From NCBI GenBank assembly GCA_012064385.1, contig QRDG01001371.1, positions 1-64,000 on the forward strand: a stretch of 64,000 nucleotides of DNA, given 5' to 3'. Source of the stretch: Puccinellia tenuiflora. Lineage: Eukaryota > Streptophyta > Magnoliopsida > Poales > Poaceae. Position numbers and translations under genes: made by a program. Shown here one piece after another: positions 21,413 through 33,090 of the stretch. The number at the start of each line of letters is the position of its first letter. The first letter of the stretch is position 1. The notes under the pieces were generated by a model. The model did not search any database, was not told the origin of the DNA, and worked only from the letters and a program-made list of their open reading frames with translations.

Positions 21413-23010
21413 TGATGTCGTAGTTGATGATGTTGGGTTGTACCCCAAGCGAAGGCGTGGATGTAGCAAGTAGCAGTTTTCCCTCGTTAACGAACCGAGG
21501 TTTATCGAACCAGTAGGACTTTGAAACCAGAACGAGGTGAATGTTGAAGATCTCTGGTGCTTAACCTTCAACAGACGTGGACCTGCACACACTCAACCAA
21601 ATACTTTGCCCCCAACGGCGGAAATGTTGTCAATCTTTCCGGTCTCGCAGAAAACAAAGTGGTTAATTGTATAGTAAAATAGATGAAATAATGAAAAGTG
21701 ACTAGAGGAGTAATGATGATTAAAAGAAAGTAAATGAGGTTGTAAACAATGTAAAAAGATGGACCGGGGGCCATGGGTTCACTAGTGGAGTCTCTCAAGT
21801 AAATAAAATATGCATGTGATGGGTGAACGAATTACAGCTAGGCAATTGACAAGATCATGACACAAACCCAATTTAGCTATGACAAAAGGGACATGATAAT
21901 ATTTATGGAGGCATCACGACAAGGAACATATACCGTTGAGTCCAACTGCGTCTTTGTCTCAAAAGTCCACCGTGGGATCGCTATCCAGCCTTTCACCCAA
22001 CGGTATTAAGTTGCAAGCAACAGACATTTGCATTAAGTAAAGTGCATGAAGTAAGCAATACTAATATCAAAAGAGACATTAACACCGCTGTTTTACCCTT
22101 AGTAGCAACAGCATACCCTCGCCCTTAGACGTTTCTGTCACTCGTGCCCAGGAACAAAAGGGGGCATGAACCCACTATCTAGCATAAATACCCTCTCTTG
22201 AAGATACACACAATCACTTGGCCAAAGCAACTACGCACATCGGAGAGCATGCAAGAACATAAATCAACATATAAAAATCATGCACAATCTGAACATAACT
22301 TCATAATCCATCGGATCCCAGCAAACACATCACATAGCATTACAATAATCGATCTTGATCATGTTAGGCAGCTCACAAGATCATAAGACATGAAGCACAA
22401 GAGAGAGAGACTACCAACTAGCTACTGCCATGGACCCGTAGTCCAAGGTGAGACTACTCACAACTCATCCTGGAGGAAGGCATGGCGATGAAGAGCCCTA
22501 CGGGATCGATCTCCCCTCCGGCAGAGTGCCGGGATCAGCTTCAGATTGGACCCCGAACTAGGGTTTTCGGTGACGGCGCGTCGGGGTCAAGTTTCTGAAA
22601 AATAATGGCCGCCTCAACGTTTTTAGGGTTAATGTGATTTTGTAGGCGTCGAGGGGGCCGAGGGGGTGCCCCATGGGTAGGGGCGGGTCCACCCGCGGGT
22701 GGCCCTAGGGCCGTGGCAGGGGGCCGCCCCTGGCCTGTGGGTGGCCCCCCAGGTTGCCCTTTGGCCTCCTGGTGCCTTCCGTCGAGTAAAAATTCTCCGT
22801 AAATTTTGGTCCAATTCCGAGAATATTTCCAGAAGTAAATTTCTGAAACAAAAAGACAGCAAAAACAGGGAACTGGCACTGGGCATCTTGTCAATAGGTT
22901 AGTCCGACAAAATGCATAAAAATGATGTAATATGATAATAAAAACATGTGACAACATCACAAAACTAGCATCGATCACTCAAAAATTATAGATACGTTTG
23001 AGACGTATCA
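21413..23010 (-). repeat. 5' LTR of gypsy element 2, also joined to a second internal fragment
   Basis: 1598 bp with TG...CA ends. On its 3' side it is followed by PBS and gag; on its 5' side (23011-23198) it is preceded by the polypurine-side internal sequence also found at 17859-18045. A normal 5' LTR would have host DNA there. Confidence 0.85.
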
Positions 23011-23198
23011 GCATCCCCAAGCTTAACTCCTGCTCTTCCTCGAGTAGGTAAGTGATAACAAATAATTTTGATGAGACATGCAACCAACACAATCTTGATC
23101 AAGATAGTAATGCAAAGCACATGATGTGAATGAAGAGATACAAAACTATTGTCTATAATTGATAGCAAGTAAGCAATGAATAAACAAGTTGAATCATT

Positions 23199-23375
23199 CT
23201 CATCCTCTAAAGTCGTACTTTCGTAATCCTTTGGAGGAGAAAAATCTATATCTAAGATACGCTCAATATTGGGGTCCAATACCCGTAAGTGACTAAGCAT
23301 ATGAGTTTTGCAAACATGAAAATTTATGCCATTGAATATAAACATGGAATTGTGCACTAATCCTCTAAACAACAT
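23199..23375 (-). pseudogene. Copia gag N-terminal fragment
   Basis: The frame reads MFIFNGINFHVCKTHMLSH, then LDPNIERILD and FSPPKDYESTTLEDE, the start of a copia-type gag (the usual FxGTNFxxWK motif with W changed to C). It is cut off at 23199, where gypsy-derived sequence begins. The PBS TGGTATCAGAGC is at 23427-23416. Unlike the copy near 32950, it has no frameshift in this stretch. Confidence 0.75.
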
Positions 23376-23429
23376 CTTTACTCTCTAGGCGGTAAAGCCA
23401 AACCAGAGAGACGAGGCTCTGATACCAAT

Positions 23430-25501
23430 TGAAAGAACAACGATGTCTCCTAGAGGGGGGTGAATAGGCGATTTAAATTTTTTCGATTTAAGGCTTGATA
23501 ATTGCGGAATAAAACAAGATGTTTAAATTAACAAGCCAACAACCTAATATACTAGGTTTGCCTAAGTGCATCAACAACTTATGCTAAGCAATAAAACAAC
23601 AAGTTGATAGCTAGATATAGAACTTCAAGCATGAAGTCTATCACAATGTAAATTGCATAAGTAAAGAGCTCGGGTATAGAAATAACCGAGGCACGCGGAG
23701 ACGAGGATATATTCCCGAGTTCCTCCTTGTTAAGGGAGTACGTCTCGTTGGAGGGGTGTGAGCTCGCCACAAGAGGCCTACTCAAGATGCCACAAAGGCC
23801 TCACCCTCTTCTCCGATGAACCGCACCGAAGGGTTTGGTTCACCTTCCACTATCGGAATCCTTCTACGCGGAATCCGGAGCCTTTACACCACTAAGCTTG
23901 GGGCACGCATCCACAACCGAATTGGAGGCTCCCAAGAATCACCACAACACCGTCTAGGGTCCAATGACCCAAGAGTAACAAGCTCCAAACCTTCAATCCC
24001 ACGAATCACCGTGGGGAGCACAACCCGATGCAACTAATGCAAAAGGCAAGAACACACCAAGTGGTCAAATTCTTCTCCCCAAAATCCAACCAAAGCAACT
24101 AATGCTATGGAGGGGTTTAGGAGGAAGAACAAAGGAGAAACACCAAGAACTCCAAAATCTAGATCCAACGAGTTCCCCTCACTTAGATTAGATTTTGTTT
24201 GGTGGAGTAGTGGATCTAGATCTCCTCTCTTGTTTCCCTAAATTTGGGCAAGAATCATCGGAGGGAAGTGGAGGAATCGAGCTCTCAAAATGTTTAGCAA
24301 TGGAGGAGAGAGAGCATGAAAAAAGTGCTTATCTGAAAAATTGGGGAAGAACCCCTTTTTATATGGGCTCCAAAAATAGAGCCGTTGGGGGCAAAAAAGC
24401 AGCTGCAGGCAGCCCGGCTTGGGGCCAGCCAGCACCCGGCCAGGCCGGCCGGAGCAGCCCAGCAGCAGCGAACGAAGCAGCTATCGATCGGTAAAAAAAA
24501 GCAGCGAGCAAGCAGCGAAGGAAACCGGCAGACGGGCCGGCCTGCCCCCCGGCCTGGGACCGGCCAGGCAGCTAGCTGGGCCGGGAGCCTACCCGAGCCA
24601 GCCGGCCTGGTCCCGGCCTGGGCCGGTCAGGCAACGAGCGATGGGCCGGGAGGCAGCCCGAGGCCTCCGGCCTCGTCCCGGCCTGGGGCCGGCCAGGCCG
24701 GCTTGGCACCCCTTTTTTTCATTTCCTTTATAAAATTCTATCTAATAAAAACTCTGAGAATAAAACCGCAATAACTTTCGCCCACGAACTCCGTTTTCGA
24801 TAATCTTGGACTCGTTGGAATCGTCACAACGAGCACTACAAGAATATGCAGAGAAACATCATAGTCCAAGAATATATTATAAAAACAAATGGGGAAAGGT
24901 AAACACTCTCTTTTGCAAACCGGAAAACCATAACTATTGCAAATGAAGTCCAAATTGCGTGAAACCAATTTTGTTGAGAAGAGGACGACAAGTGCTACCC
25001 TTGGAAATGTAGCAAACAAGTAAAGGTGATTTTACTAATAATTGGAAGAGAGAAACCTTCCACACGGATGAACCAGCAAAATCTCCAATACCGAAAATGC
25101 AATAGAAGACGCATATGAAAACCGTTTTCGGTGACCTTGGCCTTGTCATGACAAGCACGACAAGCACCAAGACCACACCACAATAATAGCCAAATAAGAA
25201 CCAATAAAGATGATTTTAATGATGCAAAGGTTTGTGCTCTCTATGACAATACGGTCGAGATATTTGGTCGAGAGCCCCTCTTGATAGTACGACTATCTAT
25301 CCTATAACCCGGTCTCTCAACTAACATCATGAGACCGGTAAAATAGAAAGCCTATCAAGATCACCTTAGCCTTGATTCCAACATATGGAGATCAAGTAAT
25401 GCAAATGGACACACCTACAAATATAGCTCAATGCAAACATTAGTCCATAGAGATTGTCATTAATTACCAAAACCATGCATGGGGGCAACCATGCACTTTC
25501 A
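23430..25501 (-). repeat. Complete Ty1-copia LTR
   Basis: 2072 bp, with ends TGAAAGTGC...GTTCTTTCA on the minus strand. It is preceded by a polypurine tract (GGGGGAGAT) and followed by a PBS. It contains the GC-rich GGCC palindrome patch (about 24400-24700). It shows the full U3 missing from the two LTRs next to segments P-A and P-B. Confidence 0.85.
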
Positions 25502-28500
25502 ATCTCCCCCATTTTGGTAATTGATGACAATCCCTTATTAAGAGGGTTTATATAATGAATAAAGCATCCTTGCAAGACAAACGAGCAAGAATGCAAACGC
25601 ATGTGTGGCAAATGCAACAAAAGCATAAAACCCAAATTCCCTTAAACCTTCTAAACTTCTCCCCCATTGGCATCGATTGCCGACATGGGACGAAAAATTT
25701 AGAAGACCAATATAGTATGATTTCCTCCATAAAGTGTGTATTTCTCAAGATATGAGTGAAATCAAATGCACATATCCATTGACGAATAATTAGAGGAAAT
25801 CAAACTATATTGAGGATCCAAAGATTGCAAAAGGATGAAATAATTCTAAACATCTCCACAAAGGAGAAAACCAATCAAAAGATCCAAAACAAGAGTTCTA
25901 AATAAAAATAAAGAAGCTCCCCAATGTTCATGCACTATTGAGGAGTGCACAAATATGGAATCCTCACTCCCCCAAAATCATCTAGAACACGGAACAAGTG
26001 CAAATGTGCATAAAGCAAAAACAAATCATAGCACTTGCACCAAAGATATGGTTGGGCCATAAGGAGATACCAATTTTTTTAAAGATTCAACATAAGATAG
26101 GCCCAACCAAGATACAAAGATCTTTTCAAAAAGAATATGTTCACGAGCTTAAGAATACCAATTGGAAACTAAAACCAATTGAAAAAGCCAAGAGCCAGTG
26201 AGAACATTTAGCCAATAAAATCAACATGCTCACCGTGATAAGCATGAAGACAAAGATCTTCAACAAATACATGAGTGTGCAAAGATGCAAATAAAATTAA
26301 GATAGGCACTCATGAAACAAATTTGGAGCCACCAAAGAATTATAGATAAAGATCAAGGTAGCTCATAAGAAATAGGATACCAACTAAAAGATGACCTCTC
26401 TCATATGTATAGGTTTCTAAGTAGACAAATCATTGATGATATACATCCACAAAGAAACTTGCACATATGAAATGGTCGATGAAGGAGAGACCACGTCATC
26501 CAAAAGGGAAGTCATGAATATACAAAAGAGATTATTGCTTAAAAGCATAGCACATAGCTCAAATTTATCTCATTGTATATAAATGAACTTCAAAAATATC
26601 AAAGACATCACACATATCACTAAGGGAACAAGAGATAGTGAAGATGCTTTGAGATAGGCAACAAGTATCACAAAAAGAGAATACCAATTGAAGAAAAGGT
26701 TTTTGCAATTTCATCACAAATATCACAAAGATATACCAAGTGAAAGAAAAAGCCAAAACCACAACAATTGCACATAAAATCTTTCATGCCAAGAAGAAAC
26801 CTACACAAAGGTTGAGACTAGAAAAGTATGCATGGGATAGATACTTGTAACCGAGATACATTGACGATGAGGAAGATGGGAATTTTGTTTATCATCAAAG
26901 CTTGACTCCAATAATCACATGGTGAGAACACTTTCCTTATGAATGAGGCAAGCATCCAATGCATCTCCATTGTACCTAAAACAAAATTCAAGCACAAAAT
27001 GGTTCCCAAACTCATTGGGTCCCATAGTAGTTAGACAAACTACAATATATAGGAAACACTCCCCATAAATATGTGCATATAGATATGAAATTGAATTTCA
27101 TGCACATCTTAGCCGATTTAGTATTTGGTGGAGTATCCCCTATATATTGGAACTAGAAAGACAAACATGCCAAAAAATATATATATTGGAGACTATACAT
27201 GTAAAGTCTTTCAAGAACCAAATGAGATACAATTTGGACGAAAACACCAAGTCAACCAAGAAGAGAGCACACCAAAGTGTGACACAAGAAGGTTGTCCAA
27301 ATTATATCAAAATCCAAATCAACACATGACTGAGGAAAAATCAAATCAACATATGATTGATTCCAAGACACATCAACACATGAAGTGTGATATCAATGGG
27401 AATCGAATCAAAACAACACATGATCGATAAGACACCAATTGAAAAAGATACCAACTAGAAGCGAGGATACCAAAAGAAGGATATTACTTGAAAGATATCA
27501 AGTAAAAGTGAAGACAAGAAGCAAGGTATCAAAGCTCCTATAAGAGATACTAATTGAGACTAATATCTATGGAGGAGATATTAAATTCCAATTAATACCA
27601 ATTGCAGGTACCTAGGCAAGGCCAATGAGCATATAAGATAAAAGAAAGAAACATGCTCAAAGGATTTTATCATTCTATAGGATAAACATAAAACAAGAAA
27701 TGAGAAAGCAAGACTCCCATGAGAGAGCAAGGTAACACCAAATAAACCAAACACTCTCTACACTTTTCATGATGGCACAAAGCATCACGAGAAAAAGATT
27801 TGTCTTCCATAAACACATAAGATAGAAATAAAGAGCCAATTGAAAGGATCAAATATCGATTGATAGGATAGGGTTATAAATAATAAAAGAAAAGCTCCCC
27901 CAAGATTCATGCATTACCTTGATATTTGCATTTGAATACAAAATGCACACACAAGGGATCATTACTCTCCATATGTTCTTTACAACACTAAACTATACCA
28001 ATTCAAAAATAGGATCCATCCAAGAGGCAAGGAAGACAACGGGAGTCAAAATAAATATTTTGACAATAAATAAGGCAATTCAACGTAAGAGCCAAAATGA
28101 AGATGGTCTACAAAATCCACCACAATTACGAGTATCACTTGTCATGGACAAGGAGTATATTGAGATATTTCTCGGTGGTATATAGGAATGATGTTCAAGA
28201 CCAACTTCACAAAAAACAAGCAAATGGCAAAAGATAAGAAATAAAACACCATATTTTGATAAAGTTTGTTGGTAGTTTCAACTATTCAAACCAACCGGCA
28301 AAGCCATGGTTAGAATAATATGGAACAAATCATTTTTTTTAGATACTCATATGTCTTTTTTTTAGATTTATATAATAGAGGTAAAAGCATTACCACAGGC
28401 TCATTCATCGAAAATCAAAATCACAGAGACAGGAAAATAAAAACGAATTTCTATCAAATTAATAGAAAGAAGGATCTCTTCCCTGATTTGAATACCAAGC

Positions 28501-29556
28501 CATGGTTAGAATAATATGGAACAAATGGTTTCTCAAATAATATATGGAAATGCATATTAGAGAAAAACCACACCAAGCAAACTCATACAAACAAGAGCCA
28601 AAAGACAACCACAAAGGAAATTGGAACTTGTTCGAGCAAATATGCCACATAGGAATAAGATAATTTACCATATCAATTCTAAGTGGCAAACCTCAAATGT
28701 TCATATTATTATGGGATTGTAATATGCACATAGCTTATTACTCCCCCATAATGTGATAAAACATTTTATCTAGCAAGAGGCGAATAAAATCAACTAGAGA
28801 AATTAATGGACATTGTAGAATTTGAATTTCTCATGAAAATGACATACCACATAGTAACTAGATAATATTGAAATATCAACACTAGGTGGTGTGCCTCACG
28901 TACACACATTTTTAGGTTTGTGAAATGCACAAAGCATATCACTCCCCCAAAATGGGATAGTCCATTAATATCTCAAAGAGCCAAATAAAATCCACACAAG
29001 ATCCAATAAAGACTCAACACAAAGATACACATACATGATACACAACTATCATACACAACCTTGAATAACAAGACAAGTAGGAAAGTAGCATATCACATAC
29101 AAGTACATGCTAGGAACAAAACTAACACATGCAAGGGAGCAAGCAACTTTCAATGTATATATATGATTAAATATAATTTACCGCAAGGAGGAGCATTGGA
29201 TATGAGATAGAACAATATAATCTACATGACTTGGCTTGATGACATAATAACCATGAAGATCCCTTAATTCTTCAAAAGTAGCCAAGTCTCCAATGTCCTC
29301 CAACAACACCTATTGATCAAGTTTGAGCTTGTTGGTCCCCAACCAAGTTGGGTCCTAAGAGGTTAGTCACAATAGGCTTGGCAACCCAAATGGTTCTTTT
29401 CTTGACACCACTTTGAGTTCCCACAAATTTGGCAAACACATTGCCAACTCTATCCTTTCTAAGTGAATACACATCATCAATTAAGATGGGGTTGGATAGG
29501 TTACCGACGATGCATGAAGAAGCAAAGTGACCCTTGCCACGGCAAAGGTAGCAACA
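25502..29556 (-). other. Non-coding internal region of the copia element
   Basis: About 4 kb, very AT-rich, with no frame longer than about 100 codons. Immediately after the gag ORF (29530-29310) the minus strand still shows short gag-tail motifs such as TIWVAKPIVTNLLGPNLV, typical of the end of copia gag in grasses, with stops. The rest (25502-29300) has no recognisable pol. Many copies of CAAGAT/CACAAAG-type words occur but no clean tandem array. Confidence 0.65.
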
Positions 29557-30984
29557 TCAACTCTTCTCTTTCTTCTTAATAGGGTCCTCAACTTGAGGAG
29601 CATTGACTTGAGTTTTCTTAGGAGGTGGCCGTTGTTCAACTCGTGGTTGAGCATGAGATTGAACAAGAGGCGGCTTCCCTAGTTGCTTCTCACTAAGAGG
29701 CTTCTTCTTCATTGGGCAATCCCGAACATGATGCCCTTCTAGCTTGCACTTGAAGCAAATGATCTTGGCCGGATTCTTGACTTGTACTTGGCCCTTCTTC
29801 TTATCAAACTTGGACTTCTTCTTGTTGTTGGAGTTGAATCCAAGTCCACTCTTGTCATTGGGGGATTGTTGCGCACTCCACATGTTGTCAAGTGCACTCT
29901 TCCCTTCATGACGCTTTTCCAAGCCTTTCTTCATAGAAGTGGCTTGGGCCTTGAGCTCTCCTCTTTTCTCTACATGGTTAGTGACAACACAAGTACTAGA
30001 GGAGGTAGATGCATCATTGTTAGAGCAACAAGGCAAAGAAAGTAATTCATCACAAGATGTACCAACATTACGAGTGGATGAACTACTAGGACTAGCACAT
30101 GGCAATATAGCATTTTTAGACAAAATTGTGCTATTATCCACATGAGGCTCACAAGATGTTACCTTGGTAGTGATAGCCTCATGAGCTAACTTTAGACAAG
30201 CATGGGATGCTAGAAAATCATCATTAGAGCTAGATAGCTTTTCATGACTTTCTTCCAACTTCCCATACTTGCTAGTTAGCAACTCAAGTTGATCCCTTAG
30301 CTCAACATTCTCCTTCAAAATAGATGCTTCACAAGAAGTTGAATTAGTAGCACAAGCATTATTATCATTAGGAATGGAAGAAGACAACTTGGCAAGCTCT
30401 TCCTTAAAGCTAGCATTTTCTTTTTTCGTGACTTTATATTTACCAATTGCATGGTCACGTTCTTTGATGAGTTTAGCAATTATTTCATTATGAGACTCCT
30501 CAATGGATTCGAGTTTCTCCTCAAGAGAAGCCCGAGTCACTTGCTCTTCCTCAAAGGCATCTTCTAACAATGCCTTTTCCATGGCATCGTCTCTTTCTAT
30601 CTTACCCATTTCTTCAAGGCTTGATTCTAAGGCCTTAATAGTATCCCCTCGCTCAACAAGGGTGCTCATGATTTCATATAGGTTATCACAAGCATTTTTA
30701 TTCTTTGAAGTAGCCTTAAGAAGCATTAGACCTTTATTATGAAGGAATTCATCATTATTTTCTTCCTCATCATTATTATTATCATCATTATTATTATTAT
30801 CATCACTACTAGAAGATTTAGCCATAAGGCAATGAGTGGTGGATGAAGATGAACAATCAATTTTTGAACTACTCAAGTTCACATCTTGTTGCATAGCTAA
30901 TTGGGTTTCCTCTACATTATTATTTGTGCAAGAGTTAGAGGGAACACAAGCATTATTATCATGGCAACAAGATAAAGCAAACAT
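29557..30984 (-). CDS. Copia gag C-terminal ORF with zinc knuckle
   Basis: 475 codons. The N-terminal part is Ser/Asn/Asp-rich with an acidic run (about residues 60-80). The middle, about residues 100-270, is a long Glu/Lys/Leu coiled coil (LLEDAFEEEQVTRASLEEKL). Near residue 410 there is a CCHC knuckle, CFKCKLEGHHVRDC, followed by a basic Pro-rich tail. This is the C-terminal part of a Triticeae copia gag; the N-terminal part is at 32701-33000 and 31074-31248. Between 30985 and 31100 the frame carries a stop and a shift, so the complete gag is not continuous and this ORF may be only a remnant. The nucleic-acid-binding role is inferred from the knuckle. Confidence 0.72.
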   Translation of the reverse strand: MFALSCCHDNNACVPSNSCTNNNVEETQLAMQQDVNLSSSKIDCSSSSTTHCLMAKSSSSDDNNNNDDNNNDEEENNDEFLHNKGLMLLKATSKNKNACDNLYEIMSTLVERGDTIKALESSLEEMGKIERDDAMEKALLEDAFEEEQVTRASLEEKLESIEESHNEIIAKLIKERDHAIGKYKVTKKENASFKEELAKLSSSIPNDNNACATNSTSCEASILKENVELRDQLELLTSKYGKLEESHEKLSSSNDDFLASHACLKLAHEAITTKVTSCEPHVDNSTILSKNAILPCASPSSSSTRNVGTSCDELLSLPCCSNNDASTSSSTCVVTNHVEKRGELKAQATSMKKGLEKRHEGKSALDNMWSAQQSPNDKSGLGFNSNNKKKSKFDKKKGQVQVKNPAKIICFKCKLEGHHVRDCPMKKKPLSEKQLGKPPLVQSHAQPRVEQRPPPKKTQVNAPQVEDPIKKKEKS

Positions 30985-31248
30985 ATCATCAAGAGATTTA
31001 TCTAAGAAATTTTTGGATTATATACAAGGACTATCAACACTAGCATGTATGACATTTATAGTGCGATGTGTATTTAGGTCCAAAGATGAGGCATTGCAAC
31101 AAGATAGAGATAAAAGATCATCAAAATGAGCTCACTATCCAAATTGCAAAACCTATCACTACTCACCATCACATTAGTGTGTGGCTTACCACATTTTGGT
31201 GAGGTAGACGAAGACGAGAACTCGTCACGGCCGGAGGTGGAGGGAGAA

Positions 31249-32700
31249 TGATGTCTACACACGCTTCTATTCTTGTAGACAGTGTTGGGCCTCCAAGAGC
31301 AGAGGTTTGTAGAACAGCAGCATGTTTCCCTTAAGTGAATCACCCAAGGTTTATCGAACTCAGGGAGGTAGAGGTCAAAGGTATCCCTCTCAAGCAACCC
31401 TGCAATCACAATACAAAAAGTCTCTTGTGTCCCCAACACACCCCAATACACTTGTCAGATGTATAGGTGCACTAGTTCGGCGAAGAGATAGTGAAATACA
31501 AGTAATATGGATGATTATAAGTAGTAATTGCAATCTGAAATAAAAATGGCAGCAAGCAAACATGTAGCAGAACTTGTTGTAAACGGTGTTTCAATGCTTA
31601 GAAACAAGGCCTAGGGATCATACTTTCACCAGTGGTCACTCACAACAATGCAATCATAATTGAATATAAATATAAGCACTTCAATATACTACTCCGAAGT
31701 ATTCTCCGGCTGGATAATGAACACTAATTCATTGTGTAGGAATGCAAAAGCACGCCTCAAACATATATTCCCAAGTACTAATGAATACCCCACACTGGAC
31801 CATGAGCATTCATAGGAGGTACTAACACACCACAATTTCATAGAGACATCCAACTCAAATAATAAATCAGTGAACAAGTATCTTGTGAATTATAGCCTAA
31901 AGACCCACACGGTGCACACACTGTCACCTTTACACACGTGGGACAAGGAGTCTCCGGAGATCACATAAATAAAGCCCACTTGAGTAACATAACAACATCT
32001 AGATTGCAAAGCTCATGATCACATATAGATCACATCATGGGAGAGAGAGATATAGACCACATGGCTACCGATACGGCCCTCAGCCCCGAGGGAGAACTAC
32101 TCCTTCCTCATCATAGGAGTCAGCAACGGCGATGGAGATGGTGGTGGAGTTGATGGAGATGGCTTCCGGAGTCGATGGAGATGGCTCCGGGGGCACTTCC
32201 CCGTCCCGGCAGGGTGCCGGAACAGAGACTTCTGTCCCCCGAAACTTGTCGGCGATGGCGGCAGCGGCTCGGGTGTTTTTGTGGAATATGGCATATCCGT
32301 CTAGGTTTTATGCGTCGGGGGCAATATATAGGCGAAAGGGCGGCGTCGGAGGGCTCCCGTGGGCCCCACACCACCTGGTGGCGCGGCAGGCATGGGTCCC
32401 GCGCCACCCTATGGTGTGGCCGGCCCACGGCCCTCCAGGTCCTCTCCTTCGGGCTCCGTGTAGTCCATTGAATTATAAGACTGCTGCTTTTTGTCCCGTC
32501 CAATTCCGAGAATATTTCCTTAAGTACTTTTCTGAAACGGGAAAATAGCAGAAAACAGGAACTGGCACTGCGGCATCTTGTTAATAGGTTAGTTCCAGAA
32601 AATGCATAAAAATGCTATAAGATGTAAACAAAACATGTAGCAAATGGTATGAAAACAAGCATGGATCATAAGAAATTATAGATACGTTGGAGACGTATCA
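31249..32700 (-). mobile_element. Gypsy solo LTR with TSD GAGAA
   Basis: 1452 bp with ends TGATACGTCTCC...GTAGACATCA on the minus strand. It is flanked by GAGAA on both sides (31244-31248 and 32701-32705). Removing it and one TSD joins the copia gag in frame (SIEDDC before, SPSTSGRDEFSSSS after). No internal sequence is present, so it is a solo LTR left by LTR-LTR recombination. It shares its start and a 100-bp 5' region with the LTRs of gypsy element 2 but is otherwise diverged. Confidence 0.9.
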
Positions 32701-33000
32701 GAGAACAATCATCCTCAATAGAGTTGGACACTCCATATTTATCTTGAAGCTTGGTCCAAAGCTCATGAGCGTCCCAGAGAGGCATGATTGACTCGAAAAC
32801 TATAACACTCACAAATTTGCAAAACTCATTAGAAGCTAGAGCATCTAGATATAAGTTTTTCTCATCCTCTAAAGTCGTACTTTCGTAATCCTTTGGAGGA
32901 GAAAAACCTATATCTAAGATACGCTCAATATTGGGGTCCAAGACCCGAAGTGACTAAGCATATGAGTTTTCCAAACATTAAAATTTGTGCCATTGAATAT
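32701..33000 (-). pseudogene. Copia gag N-terminal fragment with frameshift
   Basis: The frame begins MFIFNGTNFNVWKTHMLSH, keeping the canonical W, then shifts by a one-base deletion relative to 23290. It resumes as IERILDIGFSPPKDYES, ASNEFCKFVSVIVFE and ELWTKLQDKYGVSNSIEDDC up to the solo LTR. This is the DUF4219/UBN2-type gag start of copia elements. The PBS TGGTATCAGA lies at 33088-33079. Confidence 0.78.
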
Positions 33001-33090
33001 AAACATGGAATTGTGCACTAATCCTCTAAACAACATCTTTACTCTCTAGGCGGTAAAGCCAAACAAGAGAGATGAGGTTCTGATACCAAT

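Larger units (their letters stand above)
16265..23198 (-). mobile_element. Ty3-gypsy element 2, gag-protease only, compound LTR-internal-LTR-internal
   Basis: Read on the minus strand there is an internal fragment (23198-23011), an LTR (23010-21413), a PBS, a gag-protease ORF, 2.5 kb of non-coding DNA, a polypurine-like AAGCTTGGGGATAC and a second LTR (17858-16265). Both LTRs are preceded by the same polypurine-side sequence, so 23011-23198 is the 3' internal end of a second, otherwise missing element unit. LTR start TGATACGTCTC and the PBS are Athila/Sabrina-like; the family name is tentative. No RT, RNase H or integrase is visible, so it is non-autonomous. The host-side end at 16265 sits in segment Q. 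Confidence 0.82.

Noticed and set aside
25502..29300. Hidden pol gene of the copia element
   Set aside because: No integrase, RT or RNase H motif found in any frame by eye; all frames are short and AT-driven.
30503..30742. Plus-strand ORFs opposite the copia gag coiled coil
   Set aside because: Ser/Leu-rich antisense readings of the Glu/Lys-rich gag sequence.
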